The position numbers were made by a program, and so were the translations under genes. This document shows, one piece after another, positions 16,734 through 26,453 of a stretch of DNA of 47,478 nt. The notes under the pieces were generated by a model, which saw only the letters and a list, made by a program, of their open reading frames with translations, ran no database searches and was not told where the DNA came from. The stretch is from Streptomyces caeruleatus (lineage in GTDB: Bacteria; Actinomycetota; Actinomycetes; Streptomycetales; Streptomycetaceae), in contig NZ_KQ948931.1 of NCBI RefSeq assembly GCF_001514235.1, positions 434,301-481,778 of the forward strand. Reading direction: 5' to 3'. Position 1 is the stretch's first letter; each line of letters begins with the position of its first letter.

Positions 16734-17707
16734 GCCTTCACCTCCGCCTCGGCGTTGAGGTCCTGTTCGGGCTGCTCGGCGTCCCGCTTGCCCGCCCGCC
16801 AGCGGGCCCAGGTGCCCAGGCACATGGCCAGGGAGATCGCCAGCACGCCGTAGAAGGTGTCCTGGGACTGGTGCAGACGCGGGTCGAAGAACTGGACGAC
16901 GTAGGTGATCAGCAGGTTCGTCCCGAACAGCATGGAGACCGTGATCGGTTCGGTCCGGACGATGCCCTGCTGGAGCAGGTACAGCGAGATGATCACCCCG
17001 ACGAGGCTGATCACGAGGATGGCGCCGACGTTGTCCCGGGAGTACGCGCCGAAGCTGTCGCGGGCCACGAGGATGACGAAGGTGGCGACGATCAGGGCCA
17101 CGAACCGGGAGGCCATCATCTGCCGCACCGACATCCCCGCGTCGCCGAGCCGCTTCGTGTAGTACGTCACCCCCGACAGCGAGATGGTGGTCAGTACACA
17201 CATCACCAGCCCGAAGACCAGCTTTCCGGTGGGCAGGGCCCCGATGGCCGACTCGCCGTCGGAGGCCGTGACCAGCAGATACGCCATGGCGGCGAGCATC
17301 GCTCCGGCCGCGGCGATCTCCAGCGGCAGTGCCTTCGTGCCGGGCCGCAGCTTGAACCCGAGCGCGATGGTCACGGCCGGGCCCAGCCCGATGATCAACG
17401 AGTTGGCCAGGGCCGGTTCGAACGCGGTGAACGCGTACAGCACCGCGATCCAGCAGACCGCGGTGGACACGTTGAGCATCACCACGTCCGGCAGACAGCG
17501 CCGCACCGCGGCCCGCAGCTCCCGCTTGTCGCGCAGGGTGAGGAAGTAGAACGCCTGGGCCACGACGAAGGAGTTGAAGGCGATGAACTCCGGCGAGAGG
17601 TCCTGGACCAGGGCGCCCTCGAAGACCGACTTGGTCGAGTTGATGACGCAGTAGCCGAGCACCAGCAGCGGGCCTGCGGCCACGGCGAGACGGCGGCTAG
17701 ACGACAT
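16730..17707 (-). CDS. DMT-superfamily (EamA-type) transporter
   Basis: A 325-residue inner-membrane protein with about ten hydrophobic helices in two repeats, for example LAVAAGPLLVLGYCVINS at the N-terminus and VGAILVISLVGVIISLYLL in the second half. A short charged tail (QDLNAEAEVKA) is at the C-terminus. DMT/EamA proteins export amino acids, nucleotide sugars or small metabolites. It starts inside the end of the ATP-grasp gene (11-nt overlap) and overlaps the phosphoesterase start. Its place in the operon suggests it exports the cluster product or brings in a precursor. Confidence 0.88.
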   Translation of the reverse strand: MSSSRRLAVAAGPLLVLGYCVINSTKSVFEGALVQDLSPEFIAFNSFVVAQAFYFLTLRDKRELRAAVRRCLPDVVMLNVSTAVCWIAVLYAFTAFEPALANSLIIGLGPAVTIALGFKLRPGTKALPLEIAAAGAMLAAMAYLLVTASDGESAIGALPTGKLVFGLVMCVLTTISLSGVTYYTKRLGDAGMSVRQMMASRFVALIVATFVILVARDSFGAYSRDNVGAILVISLVGVIISLYLLQQGIVRTEPITVSMLFGTNLLITYVVQFFDPRLHQSQDTFYGVLAISLAMCLGTWARWRAGKRDAEQPEQDLNAEAEVKA

Positions 17708-18956
17708 CGTAGAAACCCTCGCCGTCCAGGTACCGGGCGGTCATGTAGTCGTGCGTGACGACGCCCTCGACCTCGTGCAGCAGGTGCACCAGCATCGGGT
17801 ACGTGAGGTCGTTGACGGTCCGTGAGATCTCCTCGCCCGGCCTCACCTTCAGCAGCACGTCGTGGAAGCTCTCCAGCGCGCGCAGGTCGGCCATCTTCGG
17901 GTAGTCGACGAGCTTGCCCGCCTCGGGCGCGATCATGTTGACGCAGACCGCGTGCCGGGCGACCTCGTAGTCGGTGTGCCGACGGGCCTCGAAGGCCGCC
18001 GGGTCCGTGTAGGCGAGCACCGTCCACTCCAGCTGGCTCTCGCCGATCGCCGCCCGGGTCAGCAGGGGCAGCATGGCGCCGCACACCCGGGCGCCGGTCT
18101 CGACCAGCCGGGGGCCCTGCGGAGTCAGCTTCAGCTCGGTGTGGGCGGGGCCGTTGCGGACCCCGAGGGCGTCCAGCACGGAGAACGCGTACTCGGTCAG
18201 CAGATCCTGCTCGGGCCCCCGGCGGACCATCAGCGCCGACCCGCCGAGCAGGTCGCGCACGCCGTTCACCCCGAGGTGCTGGGTCTTCCAGACGTCGCAC
18301 ACGTAGTGCTCGCCGTCCAGGCTCACCGTGTTGACGTAGTACTCGGCGCCCACCAGGTACTCCTGCGCGACCACGGCGTCGTTGCGCAGACCGACCGCGC
18401 TCTCGGCGCCGACGAGCGCGGTGAACGCCGCCCGGACCTCCTCGGCCGTGCCGCAGAAGGACACCCCGTCGTTCAGCGCGCTGCGGACCGGCTTGAGGAC
18501 GACGGTCCGCTCGGTCTCGCCGTACCAGTCCAGCAGGGTGTCCAGGTCGGTGGCGAGGATCTGGTCGGCGGCCGGCACCCCGGCGGCCTTGACGGTCTCC
18601 ACCATGCGGAACTTGTCCCGCCGGGCGCTGCTCAGTTCGGTCCCGTTGGTCCGCAGCCCCAGCGCCTCGCTGAGGACGTCCGCCAGCTCCACGCCGATCT
18701 CCGCACCGGCCAGCAGCGCGACCGGGGCGTACGGCGCCAGGGCGGCGAGCGTCTCGGCCGGGTCGCTGCCGTGGACGACGTTGGCGAGGAAGTCGTCGGG
18801 ACTGAAGGACGCGCCGAACGCGGCGGGCGGCTGCGCCAGGCTCTGGACATGTACGCAGTCGTAGCCGCGGGCGTGGAAGAGCGGGGCGAGATGGCTCGCG
18901 GTGGAGAAGGCGTCGACTATCGCGACGACCGGGCGATGGCCCTGCGAGGTACCCAT
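17697..18956 (-). CDS. ATP-grasp carboxylate-amine ligase
   Basis: A 419-residue ATP-grasp enzyme, which joins a carboxylate to an amine through an acyl-phosphate. Visible features are the pre-ATP-grasp domain (VVAIVDAFSTASHLAPLF), a dimetal/ATP region with KPVRSALNDGVSFCG (ATP-binding Lys and loop), QEYLVGAEYYVNTVSLDG, and TELKLTPQGPRLVETGARV with the Glu and Arg that bind Mg-ATP. The organisation is that of the BacD/dipeptide-ligase type. AAGGAG lies seven bases before ATG 18956, 12 nt after the CTP synthase gene. It probably attaches an amino acid in the product of this cluster. The substrates cannot be read. Confidence 0.9.
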   Translation of the reverse strand: MGTSQGHRPVVAIVDAFSTASHLAPLFHARGYDCVHVQSLAQPPAAFGASFSPDDFLANVVHGSDPAETLAALAPYAPVALLAGAEIGVELADVLSEALGLRTNGTELSSARRDKFRMVETVKAAGVPAADQILATDLDTLLDWYGETERTVVLKPVRSALNDGVSFCGTAEEVRAAFTALVGAESAVGLRNDAVVAQEYLVGAEYYVNTVSLDGEHYVCDVWKTQHLGVNGVRDLLGGSALMVRRGPEQDLLTEYAFSVLDALGVRNGPAHTELKLTPQGPRLVETGARVCGAMLPLLTRAAIGESQLEWTVLAYTDPAAFEARRHTDYEVARHAVCVNMIAPEAGKLVDYPKMADLRALESFHDVLLKVRPGEEISRTVNDLTYPMLVHLLHEVEGVVTHDYMTARYLDGEGFYDVV

Positions 18957-18968
18957 GCGGGGGCTCCT

Positions 18969-20660
<1,692 letters not shown>

Positions 20661-20734
20661 CTGGGACTCCCGTAGGTCGCGGGGTGGAAGGGGGGAAGGG
20701 GGGCCGCCGGGGCCGCGCGCTCGGCGCGCCGGGG

Positions 20735-22096
20735 TCAGCCCGAGGTGGCGTCCACGGGCGTCTTGGTGCCGGCGCCGGCGTCCTCGGCGCGGGGTGCCGG
20801 GACGCCCTCCGCGGCGAACGCCCCGCGGGCCACCGCCCGTTCGAGCCACCAGCCGGCGATCTGCGAGGTGACGATGGCCGTGAGGATCAGGGTCGTGAAC
20901 AGCGAGGCGTTGACGATCCCGGCGTCGAAGGACACCGTCGCCAGCACGATGCCCGGCCCGCCCCGCGCGTTCAGCGCGACCGCGAGATCCAGGGACTCCG
21001 CCTTCGACCGGCTCGCCAGCCGGGCCCCGACGTAGGCGCTGGCCGCCTTCGCCAGACAGGCCACCAGGATGAAGCCGACCGTGAACCACAGGTCGAAGGA
21101 GTGCACCAGGTCGAGCTTGAGGCCGACCGTCGCGAAGTACACCGGGATGAAGAACCCGGCGGCGAACCCCCGCAGCTGCCCCAGGGGTTCGCTCCGCGAG
21201 GTCTGCCCCGCCATGCCGGACAGCAGGCCCACGACGAACGCGCCGAACATGGGCGCGACCCCCAGGTACACACAGCTCGCGGCCACGGCCAGCAGCACGG
21301 CCATGCGCACCGCGACCGCGCCCAGCGGGCTTCCCGCACCGGCCGGCCCGCCGCGCGCCGGACGCGGCAGGCGCCGCAGCGCCAGCGCCACCAGCGCCAT
21401 CACGACGAAGAAGACCACGGAGGCCACCGAGTGGTAGGCCGCGGAGGCGTTGGCCGAGCCGACGCCCAGGGTGTGGGCGAGGCCGAAGCCGTCGCTCCCG
21501 GCGCCCGCGACCATGCCCAGCGCCACGGACAGGATCACGTTCAGCACGACGTCCTCGACCACCGCGACCGACAGCACGACCTTGGCGAACCGGGTCCGGA
21601 TGATGCCGATGTCGAGCATGATCCGGGAGATCACCGGGATGCTGGTCACGGCGATGGCGCAGGCCAGCACCAGGGTCAGCGCGGTCACGTCGTCGGCCGG
21701 TCCGACGAGGTCGCCGGTGTCGACGACCTTGACGGCCAGCAGGCCGATCGCGAAGGGCACGGCCATCCCGGCCACGGCGATCACCGCGACCGAGCGGCCG
21801 TCCTTGCGGGAGAAGACGGTACGCATCTCCACCCCGGCCGTGAACATCAGCAGGAGCATGCCGAGCTGGTAGACCAGCGCGGGTCCGAAGGCCACCGGGC
21901 CCTTCGCGGGGAACAGCCAGTTCTCGACGCCGGGCAGCAGCTGCCCCAGCACGGTCGGCCCCAGCACGAGACCGCCGAGGATCTCCCCGATGACGGGCGG
22001 CTGCCGGAACCGGGCGAAGAGCCGGCCCGTGGCGTGCGCGGCGGCCAGCAGCAGGGCCAGGGCGAGCAGGACCCGGCAGAGTTCAGTCTGTGACAC
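20735..22096 (-). CDS. CPA2-type cation/proton antiporter
   Basis: A 453-residue membrane protein of the Na+/H+ exchanger (KefB/NapA-like) family with about 12-13 hydrophobic helices. Typical features are PPVIGEILGGLVLGPTVLG near the N-terminus, MLLLMFTAGVEM and the ion-site region AVVEDVVLNVIL. There is no C-terminal TrkA/RCK domain. GTG 22096 lies within the end of the dCTP deaminase-like gene (14-nt overlap). Such antiporters occur in antibiotic clusters as product exporters, although ion homeostasis is equally possible. Confidence 0.9.
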   Translation of the reverse strand: MSQTELCRVLLALALLLAAAHATGRLFARFRQPPVIGEILGGLVLGPTVLGQLLPGVENWLFPAKGPVAFGPALVYQLGMLLLMFTAGVEMRTVFSRKDGRSVAVIAVAGMAVPFAIGLLAVKVVDTGDLVGPADDVTALTLVLACAIAVTSIPVISRIMLDIGIIRTRFAKVVLSVAVVEDVVLNVILSVALGMVAGAGSDGFGLAHTLGVGSANASAAYHSVASVVFFVVMALVALALRRLPRPARGGPAGAGSPLGAVAVRMAVLLAVAASCVYLGVAPMFGAFVVGLLSGMAGQTSRSEPLGQLRGFAAGFFIPVYFATVGLKLDLVHSFDLWFTVGFILVACLAKAASAYVGARLASRSKAESLDLAVALNARGGPGIVLATVSFDAGIVNASLFTTLILTAIVTSQIAGWWLERAVARGAFAAEGVPAPRAEDAGAGTKTPVDATSG

Positions 22097-22610
22097 GGGC
22101 GTCCAGACTGAAGCGGGAGGCCACGGCGGAGGTGGAGCCCGTGTACTTGCCGTCGTAGCCGATCGAGTCGCCCTGCATCGACCAGAAGGCCAGCTTGCCG
22201 ATCGTCATCCCGGGATAGACCCGGACCGGGTGGGCGACCTTCATCTCCAGCGTCCACGGGAAGACCGCGCCGCTGTGCCCGAGCGGGGCGGAGAACTGGA
22301 TCCAGATGCCGAGGGTGGAGGCGGACCGGCAGGCGTAGAGGGTGGCCGCGTAGTGCGGGCTGCCCATGGCCTCCATGGTGCCGCCGAGGTAGAAGCGGCC
22401 CGGTTCGAGGACCATGCCCTCGGGGCCCATCTTGACGTGCTCGGCCGTCGGCGGCTCGTAGCAGTCGATCACGTCCTGCTCGTACCAGAGGATGTCGTCG
22501 GCGAGCCGGAAGCCGTAGCTGTTCGGCTCCAGGCGCTCCGGGTCGAAGTCGTCGATGTGGATCCGTCCCGCGCGTACCTCGGACAGGATCTCGGGCCCGC
22601 TCAGGATCAC
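22083..22610 (-). CDS. dCTP deaminase-like protein (Dcd/dUTPase fold), stand-alone
   Basis: A 175-residue Dcd-family protein. The family motif LEPNSYGFRLA is present, as is the distal PVRVYPGMTIGKL. The residue equivalent to the E. coli catalytic Glu138 is kept (Glu122 in PWTLEM). The RSSLAR segment is changed to RSASTL, so the equivalent of Arg115 is Leu. It may deaminate dCTP or an analogue, or serve as a nucleotide-binding partner. It starts GTG 22610 with a GTGA overlap on the upstream kinase gene. It aligns end to end with the N-terminal domain of the fusion protein at 30173-32680, where the complementary residue is lost instead. Confidence 0.88.
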   Translation of the reverse strand: MILSGPEILSEVRAGRIHIDDFDPERLEPNSYGFRLADDILWYEQDVIDCYEPPTAEHVKMGPEGMVLEPGRFYLGGTMEAMGSPHYAATLYACRSASTLGIWIQFSAPLGHSGAVFPWTLEMKVAHPVRVYPGMTIGKLAFWSMQGDSIGYDGKYTGSTSAVASRFSLDARVTD

Positions 22611-23167
22611 AGCCAGCTCCCCAGCAACTCGTGGACGGCGGCCCGGTACTCGTCCAGGCCCGCGCCGTTGTCGATGACGGCGTCCGGGGTGATCAGGTCG
22701 ATCTCCCGGGTCGAACGGTCGGCGCGGGACGGGTCGCCCCGGCCGGCCAGCCGCTCCCGGCGCAGTTCCTCGTCGCAGGTGATGCGCAGCACGCGGAAGC
22801 CGTGGCCGCGCAGCGCCGGCGCGTCCACGTGCGGGTCGCGCAGGTCGTCGTTGACGATGACGTCGGCGTCGGCCCGGGTGAGGCGGGCGGTGAAGTCGGC
22901 GGCGAGCGAGTCGGGGCGGATGCGGCGCATCGCGTCGGCGAGCGCCTCCATCAGGATCTGGTCCTGCGCCCCGTCCGCCAGCGGGCCGCCGGCCCTGCGG
23001 TACACCTCCGCCTGGAGGTCGTACAGCGGCTCGGCGAGCTTGATCCGGGTGTGGGTCAGGCCCTTGTCCCCGGCGAACTCCTCGATGAGCGAGGCGCAGG
23101 TGGACTTCCCGGCACCGGCCAGGCCCACGACGGATATCCGCAGGCCGCTGCGGGAGTCGGTGTTCAT
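22607..23167 (-). CDS. P-loop nucleotide kinase-like protein
   Basis: A 186-residue protein with Walker A VVGLAGAGKST (14-23), a lid-like Arg-rich stretch (RRERLAGRGDPSRADRS) and VIVNDDLRDPHVDAPALRG. The pattern resembles deoxynucleoside monophosphate kinases and cytidylate/dephospho-CoA kinases. It probably phosphorylates a nucleotide-like intermediate. ATG 23167 is used; the stop overlaps the Dcd-like start and its own start overlaps the HprK-like stop, so it is tightly coupled. An upstream in-frame extension of more than 400 codons is non-conserved and was discarded. Confidence 0.82.
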   Translation of the reverse strand: MNTDSRSGLRISVVGLAGAGKSTCASLIEEFAGDKGLTHTRIKLAEPLYDLQAEVYRRAGGPLADGAQDQILMEALADAMRRIRPDSLAADFTARLTRADADVIVNDDLRDPHVDAPALRGHGFRVLRITCDEELRRERLAGRGDPSRADRSTREIDLITPDAVIDNGAGLDEYRAAVHELLGSWL

Positions 23168-24243
23168 CGTGCGGTCTCCTTGTCGGTCTCGGTGGTGTGC
23201 CGCAGTACGGCGTCCGGGTCGACGTCGAGGGTGCCGCGCAGCCGCACCATGTCCACGGAGCCGAGGACGGCGCGCAGTTCGGCCAGGCCCCGGTAGAACG
23301 CCGTGTAGTCGGGGACCAGGTAGGTCTGCCAGGTGAAGAAGGTGGTGTCGACCTGCCGGTCCACGATCTTGTTCAGATGCGCCCAGCGCTCGTTGTCGTC
23401 CGTCAGATGGCGCACGGTCAGCGGCTCGCCCGGTTTGACCTCGGGCAGCAGCAGCGCGGCCAGCCGCTTGGGTTCGGCCGTGAACTCGGCGCCGAGCCAG
23501 GACTCGAAGACGTCGGGGTCCATGAGGATCTTGTGGCCGGGCTCGTAGGTGTCGATTTGGTCGTCGACGCTGTCCCGGACCAGCCGCTCCAGCCGGGCGT
23601 CGGCCCGGATGGTGCCGACCCCGACGTAGGGGTAGTCGCGCCACGGGTGGGCGAGGATCTGGCCGTCCTCGATGGTGCAGAAGAGCTTGTCGCCGGTGAA
23701 GTACTGCCAGCCGGGGCGGCGCAGGGCCGACAGCAGGGTGGTGGTCTTGCCGGCGCCCTTGGGCCCGGCGATGATCACGGCCTCCCCGTCCCGGTGCAGA
23801 CCGGAGGCGTGCAGCACCACCGTGCCGAGGTTCTCCTCGTGCCGGATGACGAGATCGCGCACGAAGTCGAGGATCTGCACCGTGGAGCCCTCGGTGATCC
23901 GGACCAGGAAGGTGTTGTCCTTCGCGGTGTCGGCCGGGGCGTCGAGCAGGGTGGCGCGGTTGACGTACGTTCTGCGGCCCCCGGTGTCGACGATGTGCGC
24001 GTCGAAGTTGAACTCGGCGGCGTTGCTGCGCCGGATCACCGACTGCGGCAGCCCCCACACCTCGGGGGCGACGTCCGTGTCCGGGTCGTAGGAGCGCACG
24101 TCCACCGAGAAGGTGACGTCCCCGGCCGGGGCGGGTGCCATCAGGTGGCGGAAGAAGCGGCGCACGGGCTCGAAGACGGCCGTCGCGTCCTCGGCGACGT
24201 CGAAGCGCACGGTGGTGTGCAGGAAGTTCAGGTACAGGTTCAT
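23164..24243 (-). CDS. HPr-kinase-like P-loop protein
   Basis: A 359-residue protein whose central part resembles the HprK catalytic domain. HASGLHRDGEAVIIAG is followed by Walker A GPKGAGKT (160-167) and then FTGDKLFCTIEDGQ, where HprK has its acidic catalytic motif. The N-terminal 130 residues are a beta-rich domain of unknown role, and the C-terminal 120 are helical. HprK homologues in peptide pathways phosphorylate a Ser or Thr of a precursor, and others act in glycan pathways. The ATG at 24243 overlaps the stop of the SRPBCC gene (ATGA). The substrate could be the small secreted peptide encoded at the head of this cluster, but that is speculation. Confidence 0.75.
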   Translation of the reverse strand: MNLYLNFLHTTVRFDVAEDATAVFEPVRRFFRHLMAPAPAGDVTFSVDVRSYDPDTDVAPEVWGLPQSVIRRSNAAEFNFDAHIVDTGGRRTYVNRATLLDAPADTAKDNTFLVRITEGSTVQILDFVRDLVIRHEENLGTVVLHASGLHRDGEAVIIAGPKGAGKTTTLLSALRRPGWQYFTGDKLFCTIEDGQILAHPWRDYPYVGVGTIRADARLERLVRDSVDDQIDTYEPGHKILMDPDVFESWLGAEFTAEPKRLAALLLPEVKPGEPLTVRHLTDDNERWAHLNKIVDRQVDTTFFTWQTYLVPDYTAFYRGLAELRAVLGSVDMVRLRGTLDVDPDAVLRHTTETDKETAR

Positions 24244-24695
24244 GCCGAGGTCGCTCCCCGTTGTGCGGCGCAGGCGGTGAGGGCACGCAGCAGTTCGTCC
24301 GCGTGGGCCTGGAAGGACTGGGACCAGATGGGTTCGAGCAGCGGCGCGAGACCGTCGACGCCCAGCTCGTAGTCGAGGGCGAGGGTGACCCGGGTGTCGG
24401 GGCCGGCCGTGGCCACGGACCACTCGCCGGACAGTTTCTCCAGGTCACCGGCGGTCTGCTCGAAGCGCAGCCGCAGCCCGGGCCCGGCGGCCTCGCGCTG
24501 TCTCCAGGTGACCTCGCTGCCGTTGAGCAGCACGGTCCACTCGTTGATGCGGAACGTCTTGTCCTGTTCGGACCGCGGCTGTACGGCCACCACGTGCCGG
24601 GCGCGGGAGGCGACGAGCGAGCTGTCCTTGACGAACTCCCACACTGTTTCCGGGGCGTGCCCCTCGATCAGGGTCTCCGCCTGTATTTCAGGCAT
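24240..24695 (-). CDS. SRPBCC (START-like) family protein
   Basis: A 151-residue helix-grip protein. The N-terminus (ETLIEGHAPETVWEFVKDSSLVASRARHV) and C-terminal helix (PIWSQSFQAHADELLRAL) are typical of polyketide cyclase/dehydrase and coenzyme Q-binding families. ATG 24695 has GAGG six bases upstream; a TTG two codons earlier is possible. There is no polyketide synthase here, so it probably binds or cyclises a non-polyketide intermediate. The stop overlaps the HprK-like start. Confidence 0.82.
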   Translation of the reverse strand: MPEIQAETLIEGHAPETVWEFVKDSSLVASRARHVVAVQPRSEQDKTFRINEWTVLLNGSEVTWRQREAAGPGLRLRFEQTAGDLEKLSGEWSVATAGPDTRVTLALDYELGVDGLAPLLEPIWSQSFQAHADELLRALTACAAQRGATSA

Positions 24696-24723
24696 GTGCA
24701 ACCTCGTTTTCGTGGTGGCGGTT

Positions 24724-25338
24724 TCAGGCGGCCTTCATGAACGGGGCCAGGAATCCGATGTCGAGTCCGGCCGTGCGGGCGAGTTCCGCCCAGACCCGCA
24801 GGGTGCGCAGCATGTCCCGCTGCCCCTCGGCGACCAGCCGGTCGGGCAGCTCGCCGGGGAACGCTTCCAGCAGCCGCTCCCACAGCACATGGATCTCGTC
24901 CACCGCGCAGCTGTCGCCGCCGAACTCCTCGTGCAGTCCGAACACCCCGGCCAGCTCCGGGCCGGTGGCGTCGACGACCTCGCGCATCCCGTACTCGAGC
25001 GCCAGCGCCAGGCAGTGCGCGTCGTCCACGGCGACGCGGCCCGCCAGCCGCTGGTCGATGTCGAGCAGCTGCTCCAGGAACCGCAGCTTGGCGGCCTGCT
25101 GCATCTGCGGCTGCTCGGTGCCCCCTTCGAGGTCCTCGATGTAGGCCCGCCCCTCGGCCAGCATCAGCCAGGCGGCCTGCACCCAGACCTGCACGGCCTG
25201 CGGGCCCGCCATGACGTGCCCGGCCCGTACCGAGGGAAAGGCGGTCAGCTCGTTCGCGCCGCGCGAGGTGCGCGCCGCCCGGCCGCGGTCGTCGGTCATC
25301 TCCGCGTCGCCCCTGTCTGTCGTGGTGTACGTCGTCAT
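24724..25338 (-). CDS. Uncharacterised helical protein
   Basis: A 204-residue soluble protein, not recognised. It is almost wholly alpha-helical after a disordered N-terminus, with AGPQAVQVWVQAAWLMLAEG, KLRFLEQLLDIDQRLAGRVA, a Cys-containing segment (GGDSCAVDEIHVLWERLLEAF) and a GLDIGFLAPFMKAA tail. The tryptophan-rich helices suggest a ligand-binding or diiron-like helical bundle, but no EExxH pattern is seen. ATG 25338 overlaps the stop of the nucleotidyltransferase-like gene (ATGA), and a 28-nt gap separates it from the SRPBCC gene. Confidence 0.75.
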   Translation of the reverse strand: MTTYTTTDRGDAEMTDDRGRAARTSRGANELTAFPSVRAGHVMAGPQAVQVWVQAAWLMLAEGRAYIEDLEGGTEQPQMQQAAKLRFLEQLLDIDQRLAGRVAVDDAHCLALALEYGMREVVDATGPELAGVFGLHEEFGGDSCAVDEIHVLWERLLEAFPGELPDRLVAEGQRDMLRTLRVWAELARTAGLDIGFLAPFMKAA

Positions 25339-26453
25339 CGCCCGGCCTCCTCGTCCAGGTAGCCGATCCGCAGCCGGGCCGCGCCCGCGCGCAGCGCCCG
25401 CAGCAGCGCGGCGGCGGCCGGCGCGTCGAGCGCGGACAGCTCGTCCAGCCGGGCCGGGGCGGCGGTGAGCGGCAGGTCGGACTCGGTGCCGACGCCCGGC
25501 AGCACTACTCCGCTGTCCTTGCCCACGAGGACGGCGGCGCCGGGCAGGAAGGCCCGTACGCGGCTGGTGAGTTCGACGCCCACGGTGACGGACCGGGCGG
25601 TCCCGGTGGCCTGTACGGCGTCCAGGGCCAGCTCCGTGAGCGGTGCCGCCAGCGGCTCGGCGGCCGCGGCGGGGTCGAGGAAGGTGTGGACCTCCTTGCG
25701 GAGGCGCTCCAGCCCGGCGGCCGCCGACTGGAGCCGCTCGTCGTGCCAGCCGCCCTCGGACATCAGCCGGGTCCAGCGCAACGCGTACCACTTGCGGGTG
25801 GTGTACACGTCGCCGTGGTGCGAGAGCAGGCCGTCCATCAGGTGCAGCAGCACGTTGTACGCGTAGCCCACGCGTCCGCGTGTCTCGCCGGCGGCCTCGG
25901 CCAGCGTGGCGTGCGTGACCTGTTCGACCGCGGTCTGCAGGGCGGCCCGGCACCAGACGCGGCTGAGGGCGGGAAGCCACGGCAGGTAGGGCGCGGAGCC
26001 GTCCATCGCGATGCCGTTGACGATGCGCTCGGTCTGCTTGCGGCGGGGCTCGCGCTGCTTGTCCCAGGCGCGGAAGCCCGCCACGGTCTGCTCGGCCGGA
26101 AGAGCGGCGAGCCGGTTCAACTCGTCCAGGTTCGAGGCGAGTTCGGCCTCGCTGAACGACACGACCTCCAGGTGGTGGCCGTCCTCGAAGATCTTGGTCG
26201 AGATCCGCGGGCCGTCGATCTCGGCCTCCTGGATACGGATGAAGTCCAGGTCGCTGGTCGGGTTGGCCAGTCCGTGCACCGGAGAGCTGGTCAACAGCAG
26301 CAGGCCGGGGCCGACGCGTTCGCGCATCAGGTCGGACAGCCACCCGGGCTCCAGGCCGCGGCCGGAGAGGAAGGCCGTCACCTGGGCGTGGCGACGGGCG
26401 GTGAGCTCGTCGGGGGAGAGGAAATGGGGAAAGGCGGACGGCATGACCATCAT
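25335..26453 (-). CDS. Nucleotidyltransferase-fold protein
   Basis: A 372-residue protein. TSSPVHGLANPTSDLDFIRI resembles the GS-x-N-x-SDxD signature of the polymerase-beta nucleotidyltransferase fold, with both acidic metal ligands kept and the usual Gly-Ser replaced by Ser-Pro. A helical middle region (VGYAYNVLLHLMDGLLSHHG) and a C-terminal alpha/beta part follow. It may transfer a nucleotide to a small molecule or protein, which would fit a CTP-centred pathway. The start is ATG 26453, overlapping the upstream stop; ATG 26444 has better spacing to GAAGG. The exact family is not recognised. Confidence 0.75.
   Translation of the reverse strand: MMVMPSAFPHFLSPDELTARRHAQVTAFLSGRGLEPGWLSDLMRERVGPGLLLLTSSPVHGLANPTSDLDFIRIQEAEIDGPRISTKIFEDGHHLEVVSFSEAELASNLDELNRLAALPAEQTVAGFRAWDKQREPRRKQTERIVNGIAMDGSAPYLPWLPALSRVWCRAALQTAVEQVTHATLAEAAGETRGRVGYAYNVLLHLMDGLLSHHGDVYTTRKWYALRWTRLMSEGGWHDERLQSAAAGLERLRKEVHTFLDPAAAAEPLAAPLTELALDAVQATGTARSVTVGVELTSRVRAFLPGAAVLVGKDSGVVLPGVGTESDLPLTAAPARLDELSALDAPAAAALLRALRAGAARLRIGYLDEEAGR

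Noticed and set aside
22083..22610. Stand-alone dCTP deaminase as an anti-phage defence gene
   Set aside because: Phage-defence dCTP deaminases are known, but this one is tightly coupled in a biosynthetic-looking operon with a second Dcd domain, so pathway use is more likely.
24240..24695. SRPBCC 'polyketide cyclase' as evidence of a polyketide cluster
   Set aside because: No ketosynthase, acyl carrier protein or other PKS gene exists in the window; the fold has many other uses.
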